Assembly (NCBI RefSeq): GCF_004104355.1
Contig: NZ_RJLM01000002.1
Coordinates: 611,385-675,384, forward strand
From: Photobacterium chitinilyticum
Lineage (GTDB): Bacteria > Pseudomonadota > Gammaproteobacteria > Enterobacterales > Vibrionaceae
Direction of reading: 5' to 3'
DNA length: 64,000 bases
Part shown: in pieces, positions 9,392 through 17,645 of the stretch
Numbering within the stretch: position 1 is the first letter of the stretch
Layout: every line of letters starts with the position of its first letter
Position numbers and translations under genes: made by a program
Notes under the pieces: generated by a model
Told to the model about the DNA's origin: nothing
The model's database searches: none
Seen by the model: the letters and a program-made list of their open reading frames with translations, nothing else

Positions 9392-10639
9392 ATGAAAATA
9401 ATACAGACACTTTCAGCATTAACCCTGGCGCTTACGGCTGCCGTGACACATGCAGGCGAAGTCGAAGTACTACACTGGTGGACATCGGGCGGCGAAGCCA
9501 AATCGGTGTCGGTACTGAAAGGGATGATGGAAGAACAGGGCAATAGCTGGAAAGATTTTGCTATTGCCGGTGGTGGCGGTGAAAGCGCGATGACGGTGCT
9601 CAAGACCCGAGCTGTGTCTGGCAATCCGCCGTCGGCGGCACAAATCAAAGGCCATGATATTCAGGAATGGGGAAAGCTGGGCTTTCTCACTGACTTGAGT
9701 GATGTCGCCACTGCCGAAAATTGGGACAGTGTCTTACCTGAAGTTGTCACCAAGGTGATGAAATACGATGGTGATTATGTGGCCGTGCCAGTCAATGTCC
9801 ACCGTGTGAACTGGTTGTGGGTGAATCCTGATGTTTTGAAAAAGTCAGGTGCATCAGTGCCGACAAGCCTGAAAGAGTTTTTTGACGTTGCCGACAAAGT
9901 CAAAGCGGCTGGTTTTATTCCGTTGGCGCATGGCGGCCAGCCATGGCAGGACATTACGCTGTTTGAAGCCGTTGCGCTTGCCGTTCTCGGTGCCGCCGAT
10001 TACCAAAAAGCTTTTGTCGATCTGGATATGGACGTACTGGGTGGTGAGCAAATGACGGAGGTTTTTGCTCAGTATCGTAAAATGCGTGACTATATTGACC
10101 CTAAATATCGGGGAAGGAATTGGTACTCGGCAACATCGATGGTGATTAATGGCGAGGCTGCAATGCAAATCATGGGCGACTGGGCGAAAGGCGAGTTTGC
10201 TGCAGCCGGTAAAACACCGGGCAAAGATTACCTGTGTGTTGCTGCTCCGGGCACTCAGGGGCAGTTTACCTACAACATCGACAGCTTTGCATTTTTCAAA
10301 CTCAGCGAGGAAGAAGATCGCCAGGCACAAAAAGATTTGGCCCGTACCATCTTAGATAAAGACTTCCAGGAGATATTCAATTTAAACAAAGGATCAATTC
10401 CGGTTCGCCTCGATATGGACATGAGTAATTTCGACAAGTGCGCATTAGATTCAATGGCGACGTTTAAATCGACATCCACCAATGGTGGCCTTGTTCCGAG
10501 TGTCTCGCAAGGGCTTGCCACGACAAGTTATGTCCAGGCTGCCATCTTTGACGTGGTAACTAATTTCTTCAATGCAAAGGATCCGGATCCTAAGAAGGCT
10601 GCAAGCAAGCTAGCACGTGCCGTTAAATCTGCAATGTGA
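9392..10639 (+). CDS. Sugar ABC transporter substrate-binding protein (GtsA-like), orphan
   Basis: The start is placed at 9392 because the 415-residue product then begins with a signal peptide ([21 protein letters not shown]). The longer frame from 9311 would overlap the kinase gene. The mature part ([17 protein letters not shown]) is typical of the family-1 sugar-binding proteins of glucose/mannose ABC transporters, and the length matches. No permease or ATPase genes follow; the next gene is a phosphatase. The protein is thus either served by a transporter elsewhere or acts as a ligand-presenting partner of the adjacent two-component system. Confidence 0.88.
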   Translation: MKIIQTLSALTLALTAAVTHAGEVEVLHWWTSGGEAKSVSVLKGMMEEQGNSWKDFAIAGGGGESAMTVLKTRAVSGNPPSAAQIKGHDIQEWGKLGFLTDLSDVATAENWDSVLPEVVTKVMKYDGDYVAVPVNVHRVNWLWVNPDVLKKSGASVPTSLKEFFDVADKVKAAGFIPLAHGGQPWQDITLFEAVALAVLGAADYQKAFVDLDMDVLGGEQMTEVFAQYRKMRDYIDPKYRGRNWYSATSMVINGEAAMQIMGDWAKGEFAAAGKTPGKDYLCVAAPGTQGQFTYNIDSFAFFKLSEEEDRQAQKDLARTILDKDFQEIFNLNKGSIPVRLDMDMSNFDKCALDSMATFKSTSTNGGLVPSVSQGLATTSYVQAAIFDVVTNFFNAKDPDPKKAASKLARAVKSAM

Positions 10640-10792
10640 TCCGCTTGGGCCTTGGAGTTCCGGGGCCAAATTTCCTCTCATATTTTGGTTTTCTCCTCGT
10701 TTGTCTCTTTCCCTTTACGACGGTTCCCAAACGTTTCTATATACTTGGAATGAGTAATGCGATTCTGCGCTACGTTGGAGGGGACGTTGAGA

Positions 10793-11305
10793 ATGAAGTT
10801 ACTTTTTCTAGTTCGCCATGCAAAGTCTTCCTGGGATGATCCTACACTCGATGATCATGAGCGGCCGCTAAATGAGCGTGGAATGAAAAATGCGCCTGAA
10901 ATGGTGCATCGTCTTAATGCCTGGCAAACTGGCCCTCAGCTTATTGTTTCCAGTTCGGCGCTAAGGGCTGCCCAGACAGCCTATTTCTTTTCTAAAGGAC
11001 TTTCTAGTCAGCCAAAATTAGAAACTCGGTCTGAATTGTATACCGAATCGGCCTTTGAACTGCTGGATACTATTAAGGCAAGCACTACTCAGGTTGACCG
11101 CTTAATGGTGGTGTGTCACAACCCGGCCATTAATGATTTGGTTAATATGTTGGGGCTGAACATCGATAACATGCCAACCTGCGGCGTGGCAGTCTTTGGC
11201 TTTGAGGTCGACTGCTGGCAGGCTATTTTTAGCGAGCATGCTGCAACAATTTACTATGATTACCCGAAGCGAAAGAAGGGAATTATAGTTCGAGATGACG
11301 AGTAA
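10793..11305 (+). CDS. SixA-like phosphohistidine phosphatase
   Basis: The 170-residue protein has the histidine phosphatase signature LLFLVRHAKSSWDD at its N-terminus, the second basic site near SSSALRAAQTA, and the second histidine in VVCHNPAIN. Proteins of this group dephosphorylate phosphohistidine proteins or small phosphoesters in the cytoplasm. The start at 10793 puts the RHA motif at residue 8, as in the family; GGAGGGG lies about 12 bases upstream. An upstream in-frame ATG at 10757 would add 12 residues that do not look like the family. Confidence 0.85.
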   Translation: MKLLFLVRHAKSSWDDPTLDDHERPLNERGMKNAPEMVHRLNAWQTGPQLIVSSSALRAAQTAYFFSKGLSSQPKLETRSELYTESAFELLDTIKASTTQVDRLMVVCHNPAINDLVNMLGLNIDNMPTCGVAVFGFEVDCWQAIFSEHAATIYYDYPKRKKGIIVRDDE

Positions 11306-11359
11306 ATGGACTACCTGATGAAAACCTCATCAGTTGATTGATAAGGTAATCAATGGTGC

Positions 11360-11388
11360 TTTACAACCTTGGTCGCACTCTGTATTAT
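11360..11388 (+). promoter_or_regulatory. tRNA-Ser promoter
   Basis: TTTACA and TATTAT are separated by 17 bases and followed by a GC-rich discriminator (CGCCGC) before the tRNA at 11401. The same two hexamers with the same spacing precede all three tRNA-Ser copies in the window. Confidence 0.75.
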
Positions 11389-11400
11389 TCGCCGCACAAC

Positions 11401-11491
11401 GGAGAGATGGCTGAGTGGTTGAAAGCACCGGTCTTGAAAACCGGCATACGTTTGTAGCGTATCTAGGGTTCAAATCCCTATCTCTCCGCCA
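11401..11491 (+). tRNA. tRNA-Ser (anticodon TGA)
   Basis: The 91-base gene includes an encoded CCA. The acceptor GGAGAGA pairs with TCTCTCC. The anticodon stem CCGGT/ACCGG encloses CTTGAAA, giving anticodon TGA. A long variable arm (CATACGTTTGTAGCGTAT) is typical of serine tRNAs. The T-arm is TAGGGTTCAAATCCCTA. It is identical to the copies at 14841 and 48111. Confidence 0.97.
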
Positions 11492-11704
11492 AACTCAAGA
11501 AAACCGCTGAATTATCAGCGGTTTTTTTATACCTAAGATCTAGGGTTCAGCCGAGCGAAGCGAGACAACGTTGCTAGCCGAAGGCGTTTTAGAGCAACGG
11601 CCCGCAGGGCGAAGTAAATCCGCAATACCCTCGAAGCGCTCCGCCACATTAGAAAGCCCAGACTAGGCGTCCCCGAAGAAATGCTGGGCTTTCGTCGTTT
11701 AGGG
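11492..11704. repeat. tRNA-3' cassette array, locus A
   Basis: Directly after the tRNA lies cassette Y (11492-11645). It holds a terminator hairpin, then ATCTAGGGTTCA identical to the tRNA T-arm region, and it ends in GCTCCGCCA. Here Y carries an extra insert of about 66 bases (11550-11616) with inverted repeats, starting GCCGAGCGAAGCGAG. A partial cassette X (11646-11704) follows, with hairpin AGCCCAG/CTGGGCT and an internal 15-base addition. The same cassettes occur at the other two tRNA-Ser loci. Confidence 0.7.
11500..11528 (+). terminator. Rho-independent terminator of tRNA-Ser
   Basis: AAAACCGCTGA and TCAGCGGTTTT form a long stem around ATTA, followed by seven or more Ts, nine bases after the tRNA. 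It sits at the beginning of cassette Y. Confidence 0.88.
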
Positions 11705-11912
11705 TCGATGATGCGGACGTTGAAGTACGCCAGTTTGACTTGGTGGCGAGCAGTTGCTGGCCGACGAGCAGGGGGCAAGCCGTATTTCTGTGAGTGATTA
11801 CGCAGTAGCAATGATTGACGAACTAGAGGCAGGCAATTATCTAAACTAACGTATTGGTGTGGCTTACTAGAGCGTAAGTATTTGCTGCAATGTTTAGCTT
11901 ATATATATAAAA

Positions 11913-11934
11913 ACGCCTCCCGGAAGGGAGGCGT
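11913..11934 (-). terminator. Rho-independent terminator of the permease gene
   Basis: ACGCCTCCC and GGGAGGCGT form a 9-bp stem with a 4-base loop. The minus strand continues with TTTTTATAT, so it terminates the permease gene at 11957-12955. Confidence 0.85.
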
Positions 11935-11956
11935 AGACGGTTAAAAACAGCCAGGA

Positions 11957-12955
11957 TTAACCAAATAGGTAGGAGTACAGGTAACCGGCTCCGATTGCCA
12001 TCCCGAGGATGACGGTAAGAAAAGCGGCTATCATCTGATTCTTGAAGATAGACTTCAGAAGGATGACTTCGGTTAAACTTGCGCCCGCACTGCCGATGAT
12101 CAATGCCATTACCGAACCTAGGGCCATTCCTTTTTGAACAAGTGCGGCACTTAGCGGGATAACGGCTTCTGCACGAATGTATAGAGGAATACCAATTACC
12201 GCCGCGACAGGGATTGCATACCAGTTTGCGGCACCCGCATATTTCGCAATCATGTCTGTTGGGATGAAGCCGTAAATGAACGAGCCCAGCAAGATACCTG
12301 CAAGCAAGTAAGGAAATACTTGTTTGAAGTCCTTCCATGTTGCACGCCAAACGCGCATCCAACGGCTCTCTTCTTTGACGGTTAAAACAGCTTCGCCACA
12401 CGCATTGACTTCGACTGAAGCGCTTGAGTTACAGCATGATGTTGTTGCTGGTGCAGCCTCACTGCAAGATGTACCACAGCTTGAGCCGGTATCTGCCGTC
12501 TCATAAGCTTCCTTACGTACATATCGCTCGAAGCCCAGTTTCTCCAGTACGAAACCTGCTGTTACCGACACCACCATCGCAACAAGGAAATAGAATACAG
12601 CGACTTTTACACCGAAGGTCACGACAAACAGACCAATGATGACAGGATTAAGTAACGGGCTGCCAAACAGGAAGACCATCATCGGACCAAAACCGGCACG
12701 AGCTCGAAGCAGACCTTTCAGGAAAGGGATCGTCGAGCAGGAGCAGAACGGCGTAATGGCGCCAAGCAGTGCAGCAATAAAGTATCCCTTGCCTTTGCGC
12801 GAGCTTAGGATTGACTGGATTTTCTCGGGAGTCAGGAACTCCTGCAAAATGCCCACCAGGTAGCTGACGACAAGAAAAAGGATAGTCAGCTCAGCGGCTA
12901 AGAACACAAACATGTCTGCCGCTTCTTTTATCATCGTAATAATTTCAGGACTCAT
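11957..12955 (-). CDS. ArsP-like / COG0701 permease
   Basis: The 332-residue inner-membrane protein has about eight to ten membrane helices in two halves. Its signature is GAITPFCSCSTIPFLKGLL, with a CSCS motif in the first half, and a related IPLYIRAEAVIPLSAAL segment in the second half. Between the halves is a cysteine-rich cytoplasmic loop (SSCGTSCSEA, then SCCN). The family includes ArsP, which exports organoarsenicals; many members have no known substrate. Paired thiols suggest a soft-metal or metalloid ligand. No arsR-like gene lies beside it, and no operator was recognised in the 251 bases upstream. Confidence 0.8.
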   Translation of the reverse strand: MSPEIITMIKEAADMFVFLAAELTILFLVVSYLVGILQEFLTPEKIQSILSSRKGKGYFIAALLGAITPFCSCSTIPFLKGLLRARAGFGPMMVFLFGSPLLNPVIIGLFVVTFGVKVAVFYFLVAMVVSVTAGFVLEKLGFERYVRKEAYETADTGSSCGTSCSEAAPATTSCCNSSASVEVNACGEAVLTVKEESRWMRVWRATWKDFKQVFPYLLAGILLGSFIYGFIPTDMIAKYAGAANWYAIPVAAVIGIPLYIRAEAVIPLSAALVQKGMALGSVMALIIGSAGASLTEVILLKSIFKNQMIAAFLTVILGMAIGAGYLYSYLFG

Positions 12956-13206
12956 AATTGTTGCCTTGTAAGAACGGTTGTTTCGATATGTTTGGAAATA
13001 TAAATTCAGGAATGGTTTCTGTCAATACGTTATTTCTGGTTTTATCGAAATGGTGGCGCGTTTGAGTAAACCTTTTGACAATTTGAGGTTTGTAATTTGC
13101 TCGCTTTGCTTGATTTCGCTGTGTTGTAACTGTTTGTGGTCTGTAGGTGTAGATGCTGAGCTGCATGGAGAACAGCTGCAATGCTTTCGGCTAAAGGTAG
13201 GAAGAA

Positions 13207-14388
13207 TCAATACTCTTTTGGTATTTCTCCTGCTTTATAAAGACTCCAACGTGTAGTGAGTGGGCCTAGCAACTCAAAGAGTACCGTTGTCGTCACTGCT
13301 AAGGTTAATACCGATTCGCCAATTTCGGGTAACTTCTCGCTTACCAAGAGAGCCATACCAATAGCAACCCCTGCTTGGGGCAGCAGGCACCACCCTAAAT
13401 GTTTGGTAACTTGCGGCGATGACTGAGCACAATGTGCAAATATTTGAGCCCCAAGTATTTTGCCTATACATCGTGCAACAACATAGACAATCCCGGCGAT
13501 ACCTAGTGTATTCAGTGCTGATAGATCAAGGTTCATTCCTGATAGAATGAAAAAGATGACAAGAAATGGATCGCTGGCTGTTTCTATGTCATGAAAAGGT
13601 CTCTCGATATGCTTCGCCCTTCTTGCGACCGTTGCCCCGAGCATCATACAAGCCAACAAATAGGATACGTCGAAATAGATTGCACAACCTCCGCAGATAA
13701 AAACAAATCCCATAGCCTCGACGATAGTAGGTTCGCCAGGTCGGTGTCGTCCAATAACTACCGACATCGGAATTCCAATCAACGCTCCAAGTAGTAAAGC
13801 ACCGCAGACATCCCAGACACCATATGCTATATCTACAATGCTGGTACCCTCGCCAGATAAGGCGGTTGCAATAGCCAGCAGCAGGCAGAATATAATTATT
13901 CCCCAGGCATCATCAACGGCAACGACCCCTTTAAGTATTCTTGATACAGGTCCGCGAGCCCGAAACTCGCGTATGACGTCTACCGTTGCTGCTGGGTCTG
14001 TTGCGGTTGCGATACCTGCGAGAACCAGTGCTAAGGCGAGATCTGAAGTCACCAGTAATACAGAACTAAAAACCGCAATAGCAGGAACGATTGATGCTCC
14101 TAGAGATATAAAAAGGATCTGTCGCCTTTCTGCCTTAATGTCACGACCAGCAAAGCTTTCCCCCAGTAAAAAGCCAATCATCGCCAGTGCCAAGTGTGAC
14201 ACCGTTGAAAAGTGTTGTGTAAATTCCGGTGAAACCAAATCAAGTACAGCCGGCCCTGCTATAACACCAATAGAAAGCAGAATAGTTACGCGTGGAATAT
14301 GAGCTCTTGAACTAATGACGTGGGCTATCCATCCAGTAAGGAATATAAATCCAATAATTAGTAGATCTGGCATTTTGTCAACTGACAT
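13207..14388 (-). CDS. CPA2-type cation/proton antiporter
   Basis: The 393-residue protein has about 12 predicted membrane helices. It contains the conserved antiporter core TATDPAATVDVIREFRARG followed by VVAVDDAWGIIIF, whose DD pair carries ions in this superfamily. The KefB/NhaA-type family exchanges Na+ or K+ for H+. It lacks the regulatory TrkA-N (RCK) domain of KefB/C. The N-terminus (MSVDKMPDLLIIGFIFLTGW) starts right before the first helix. It is monocistronic on the minus strand. Confidence 0.85.
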   Translation of the reverse strand: MSVDKMPDLLIIGFIFLTGWIAHVISSRAHIPRVTILLSIGVIAGPAVLDLVSPEFTQHFSTVSHLALAMIGFLLGESFAGRDIKAERRQILFISLGASIVPAIAVFSSVLLVTSDLALALVLAGIATATDPAATVDVIREFRARGPVSRILKGVVAVDDAWGIIIFCLLLAIATALSGEGTSIVDIAYGVWDVCGALLLGALIGIPMSVVIGRHRPGEPTIVEAMGFVFICGGCAIYFDVSYLLACMMLGATVARRAKHIERPFHDIETASDPFLVIFFILSGMNLDLSALNTLGIAGIVYVVARCIGKILGAQIFAHCAQSSPQVTKHLGWCLLPQAGVAIGMALLVSEKLPEIGESVLTLAVTTTVLFELLGPLTTRWSLYKAGEIPKEY

Positions 14389-14799
14389 GCTGGTCTTCCC
14401 TAGTTATTATGTAATTTATGTATCAGGTTGGCTTAGACAATTGATATCAGTTCTCTAGCCATTTATGGCTGATTAGTTGGTCGAATAAAACTATTATGGG
14501 ACAGTTAGTTGGAAAAGTTCTGTTCAGCAACTCAGAATCAGATCGCAACACCGTGATTTTTCCAGTTTTAATTGGCACGCTCTAAGCCATTGCTCACATT
14601 CATTATCAAGTGTATTTCTAATGGTTCTGCAATCCAAAACTCAACCGGATAAGTGGTTAAGGTTATCAATGACAGCCAGTCATTGGCTGATTTAAACCAC
14701 GAGATGAGAAAGTTCTCGGTGTAAGTTTCATGTATTCATCTGCGATAACGCCCTGTTGTTCAAGGTTTAATCACATAAGCCGGGTTTTTAAAAATCTGC
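14389..14799. other. Intergenic, no gene seen
   Basis: No convincing open frame, repeat or RNA was found in this 411-base stretch. It must hold the antiporter promoter on the minus strand. Confidence 0.5.
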
Positions 14800-14828
14800 T
14801 TTACAAGCATAAGTTAGCCCCGTATTAT
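14800..14828 (+). promoter_or_regulatory. tRNA-Ser promoter
   Basis: TTTACA, 17 bases, TATTAT, then a GC-rich discriminator, exactly as at the other two tRNA-Ser copies. The spacer sequence differs, so only the core elements are conserved. Confidence 0.75.
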
Positions 14829-14840
14829 TCGCCGCATAAC

Positions 14841-14931
14841 GGAGAGATGGCTGAGTGGTTGAAAGCACCGGTCTTGAAAACCGGCATACGTTTGTAGCGT
14901 ATCTAGGGTTCAAATCCCTATCTCTCCGCCA
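14841..14931 (+). tRNA. tRNA-Ser (anticodon TGA), second copy
   Basis: Identical over its whole length to the copy at 11401, including the encoded CCA. It is followed by cassettes X and Y. Confidence 0.97.
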
Positions 14932-14937
14932 CATTAG

Positions 14938-14963
14938 AAAGCCCAGCAGAAATGCTGGGCTTT
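14938..14963 (+). terminator. Terminator hairpin of cassette X
   Basis: AAAGCCCAGC and GCTGGGCTTT form a perfect 10-bp stem around AGAAAT, six bases after the tRNA. The tail (CGTCGTTT) is only partly T-rich. Confidence 0.65.
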
Positions 14964-15037
14964 CGTCGTTTAGGGTGTTTAGTTTTGATAGGGATTTGAA
15001 AATCCCCCCATACCCAGAACGCTCCGCCACATTCAAG

Positions 15038-15067
15038 AAAACCGCTAAGCAATTAGCGGTTTTTTTA
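15038..15067 (+). terminator. Terminator hairpin of cassette Y
   Basis: AAAACCGCTAA and TTAGCGGTTTT pair around GCAA, followed by a T-run. It differs from the locus A hairpin by compensating changes in both arms, so the stem is conserved. Confidence 0.8.
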
Positions 15068-15197
15068 TGCCTAAAATCTAGGGTTCAAATCCGCAATACC
15101 CTCGAAGCACTCCGCCACATTAGAGAGCCCAGACTAGGCGTCCCCGAAGAAATGCTGGGATTTCGTCGTTTAGGGTGTTTAGTTTTGATATAGATTT

Positions 15198-15452
15198 CTA
15201 CAGCTTAAACTTGCCTGTAATTTCAGATAAGCTTTCCACTACACGGGATAATTGCTTCGTTGAGTGCTCTGTACTTTCCGCATTCTCATTGGTTGCTTTA
15301 GCAAGGCTATTTACTTCGATGACCGATTGATTGATCTCTTGAGCCACTGCATTTTGTTCTTCTGCTGCCGTTGCTATCTGAGTGTTTATATCTTGTATTT
15401 GTCCAATAGAGGTCAAAATAGCATTTAATGACTCTCTTGCTTTTGATGCCAT
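15198..15452 (-). pseudogene. C-terminal remnant of a methyl-accepting chemotaxis protein
   Basis: The 84 residues contain INTQIATAAEEQNAVAQEIN and end in LSEITGKFKL. This is the last part of a chemoreceptor signalling domain, including the second methylation helix. A stop lies a few codons upstream of the first Met, and the membrane, sensory and hairpin parts are missing. It cannot signal alone. Its stop codon lies directly against the broken third cassette of the tRNA-Ser array, which suggests a deletion or insertion at the tRNA locus removed the rest. Confidence 0.8.
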
Positions 15453-15601
15453 TGAGTAGCATCTTTCGTATTACTCTTGTTGAGCTGAACGTCAGTTTTA
15501 GAGTGGGTATCGCTAACGAATAAGTTCCCTCAGTAAAATGCTGTTTATATATTGGTTTTGGGTTTCAATTCTCGAATTATCCAGAAGGAATGCTCAGAGC
15601 T

Positions 15602-16228
15602 TCATTCTGAATCGACTCTTTGACAAATTTTGGGGATGTAGATTTGAATATACGACTCGGTAAGGCGTACCGCTTCTTGAGCTAACTCTGGAGTGATATA
15701 ACCAAATTTTCGATAGGAAAGAGAATAGATTTTATCAGCAACCTGTAGTGATATGGCAAAAATATTAATAGGTTGCGACAGTTGAGGGATATCGAAAAAA
15801 CGTCTATAAATCATTTCAACCTGATGACCTAATTCAAGATCATGCTCGGTATCTGCATGGCCTAATTCAGAGAATGTATGGCGTCCTAATATTAGCTTCT
15901 TCGCAATAGGATTATTATTGTAATAGTCCACATAGGCAGTTTCTATCATCTTGTTAATATCAGTCCAATGCGAGACTTTTTCTTCATCTATACATCGTTC
16001 CAATAATAGGTCGAACTCGTCAAAAACATCCTTTAATAATGTATGAAACAAGTCTTCTATGTTGGGGTAGTGATGGTACAACGTTGATGTTGCCATGCCA
16101 CATTCTTTAGCGACATCATACATAGAGATATCCGTTGCTTCACGCCTATCCATCAACCGGACAACAGCTTCGTGAATTCTCCGTAATTTTTCTTCTGTCT
16201 TAACTTTTCGCATATGCTTGCCATACAT
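15602..16228 (-). CDS. TetR-family regulator
   Basis: The 208-residue protein has an N-terminal helix-turn-helix (about residues 14-60; DVAKECGMATSTLYHHYPNI) and a helical ligand domain. The start could be M1 or M6 (MRKVKTEEKL). It lies 110 bases beyond the end of the carbamate kinase gene on the same strand and may control the neighbouring agmatine genes; that is inferred from position only. Confidence 0.85.
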   Translation of the reverse strand: MYGKHMRKVKTEEKLRRIHEAVVRLMDRREATDISMYDVAKECGMATSTLYHHYPNIEDLFHTLLKDVFDEFDLLLERCIDEEKVSHWTDINKMIETAYVDYYNNNPIAKKLILGRHTFSELGHADTEHDLELGHQVEMIYRRFFDIPQLSQPINIFAISLQVADKIYSLSYRKFGYITPELAQEAVRLTESYIQIYIPKICQRVDSE

Positions 16229-16337
16229 TAAGTCTAATACTAATTAGAAAGATAAAGGAGCGCTTGCCAAAGATCCATTGAGAGAATGAAAAGTTTAGCC
16301 AGCTCTCCTTTAAACAGCTTATCAAACAGTAATGGTT

Positions 16338-17246
16338 TTATCGGCGGATATGAGTACCGGATTTTCCTTCAATGATCTCTAACGCGCAAGTCAGGTCACC
16401 GATATGCCCTTTTTGACCTGTTTCTTTGACAAACTGACAGCATGCATCCACTTTAGGCCCCATGGAACCTGCTGGGAAGTTGTATTGTTTCATTTGCTCA
16501 ACGGATACATTTTCCAGCTTCTCTTCGTCTGGTGTTCCCCAGTTCAAACAGACGTGAGTGCCGTCTGTCAGAATAAGTAGGTGTTCGGCACCAATTTGTT
16601 GAGCAATCAATGCGGCAGTCATGTCTTTATCGATAACGGCTTCAAAGCCCACATAGGCACCGTATTTTTCGACCACGGGGGCACCACCACCGCCGCCACA
16701 AATGATGAGATGCTCTTTCTCTAATAGGTCCTGAATGGCTTTTATCTCTAATACTTCCAGTGGTTTCGGAGACGGCACAACACGACGCCAATGCGCCCCA
16801 TCTGGTTTTACAATCCAGCTATTTTGCTCGGCAAGTTGCTTGGCTTGCTCTTCGGTATACACAGGTCCAATAAATTTAGAAGGATCTGCCACCGCTGGAT
16901 CGTTTTCGTCGACAACAATGCGAGTCAGAATGGTGGTGGTATAACGGTCTTCAATGGCAGCATTCAGCCCTTGTTGGATAAGGTAGCCAATCATCCCTTG
17001 CGTTTCGGCACCAAGTACATCAAATGGGTAGGGTGGACAATCTTTGTAAGCATCATTTTGCAACGAAAGTAAGCCCACTTGAGGGCCATTGCCATGAACA
17101 ATGACCAAACGATAATCTTTGCTGAGCTCAGCTAATGAGCTTGCTGTCTGCGCGATGCTTTTCTGTTGATTTTCACAACTCATGATTTCACCGCGTTGTA
17201 GCAAAGCATTTCCGCCTACAGCGACAACAATAATAGGCTTAGACAT
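16338..17246 (-). CDS. arcC: Carbamate kinase
   Basis: The 302-residue enzyme makes ATP from carbamoyl phosphate and ADP. It begins with VVAVGGNALLQRGE, has VHGNGPQVGLL, ICGGGGGAPV and the C-terminal MGPKVDACCQFV, all typical of carbamate kinase at normal length. It is transcribed divergently from the antiporter, agmatine deiminase and putrescine carbamoyltransferase genes. In the agmatine pathway (where the gene is also called aguC) it is the ATP-yielding last step. A shared, FNR-controlled regulatory region is likely. Confidence 0.93.
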   Translation of the reverse strand: MSKPIIVVAVGGNALLQRGEIMSCENQQKSIAQTASSLAELSKDYRLVIVHGNGPQVGLLSLQNDAYKDCPPYPFDVLGAETQGMIGYLIQQGLNAAIEDRYTTTILTRIVVDENDPAVADPSKFIGPVYTEEQAKQLAEQNSWIVKPDGAHWRRVVPSPKPLEVLEIKAIQDLLEKEHLIICGGGGGAPVVEKYGAYVGFEAVIDKDMTAALIAQQIGAEHLLILTDGTHVCLNWGTPDEEKLENVSVEQMKQYNFPAGSMGPKVDACCQFVKETGQKGHIGDLTCALEIIEGKSGTHIRR

Positions 17247-17306
17247 ATCGAGTTCTCCGAATAAGTGAAGTCAAAAAGACTTATCACACTGTATTGAAAT
17301 AAATCC

Positions 17307-17331
17307 TTGTGATTGTGGATAAAAATCACAA
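17307..17331. promoter_or_regulatory. Inverted repeat in the arcC upstream region
   Basis: TTGTGATT and AATCACAA are separated by nine bases, just upstream of arcC. Both arms resemble CRP half-sites but the spacing is wrong for CRP, so the binding protein is uncertain. Confidence 0.35.
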
Positions 17332-17471
17332 ATCGACTCTTGTTTAAAAGCTGCATTATTAAACCTTACCTAAATCACAAAAATATCATTAATCCACTTT
17401 CCAAATTGGATATGTGATCTCGGAGACACTTTAATTATCCAGCCTTTTATCGATATCCTAAAAGTCAAATA

Positions 17472-17485
17472 TTGATCAAAATCAA
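17472..17485. promoter_or_regulatory. FNR box
   Basis: TTGATCAAAATCAA is a perfect match to the FNR consensus TTGAT-N4-ATCAA. It lies in the 399-base divergent region between arcC and the antiporter gene, 160 bases before the latter. It suggests that the agmatine pathway is switched on without oxygen. Confidence 0.65.
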
Positions 17486-17645
17486 TTGTCCGGTCTATTG
17501 GGTATATTTTCTCTATTTATGTTGAAGCCATTTTATTTTTAATCCTAATTGATTTAACCAAAACCGATATTCAGTTTTCATCAAAGTTCTTTACGGAAAT
17601 TTCTCCTTTAATAACTAGCGAGTTGGAATTAAGGAGAGAAGAGCG

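Larger units (their letters stand above)
14932..15190. repeat. tRNA-3' cassette array, locus B
   Basis: Three units follow the tRNA. Cassette X (14932-15029, 98 bases) contains a terminator and GATAGGGATTTGAA, an exact inverted copy of the tRNA's TTCAAATCCCTATC, and ends in GCTCCGCCA. Cassette Y (15030-15117, 88 bases) contains a terminator and CTAGGGTTCAAATCC in direct orientation, and ends in ACTCCGCCA. A third unit (from 15118) is a second X with a 15-base addition. It breaks off where the chemoreceptor remnant begins. Each unit thus ends by restoring the tRNA 3' end. Confidence 0.75.

Noticed and set aside
11533-11811. Minus-strand frame of 92 codons across the locus A cassettes
   Set aside because: It lies over repeat and terminator sequence, its composition is Arg-rich and unlike a protein, and similar frames appear by chance at loci B and C.
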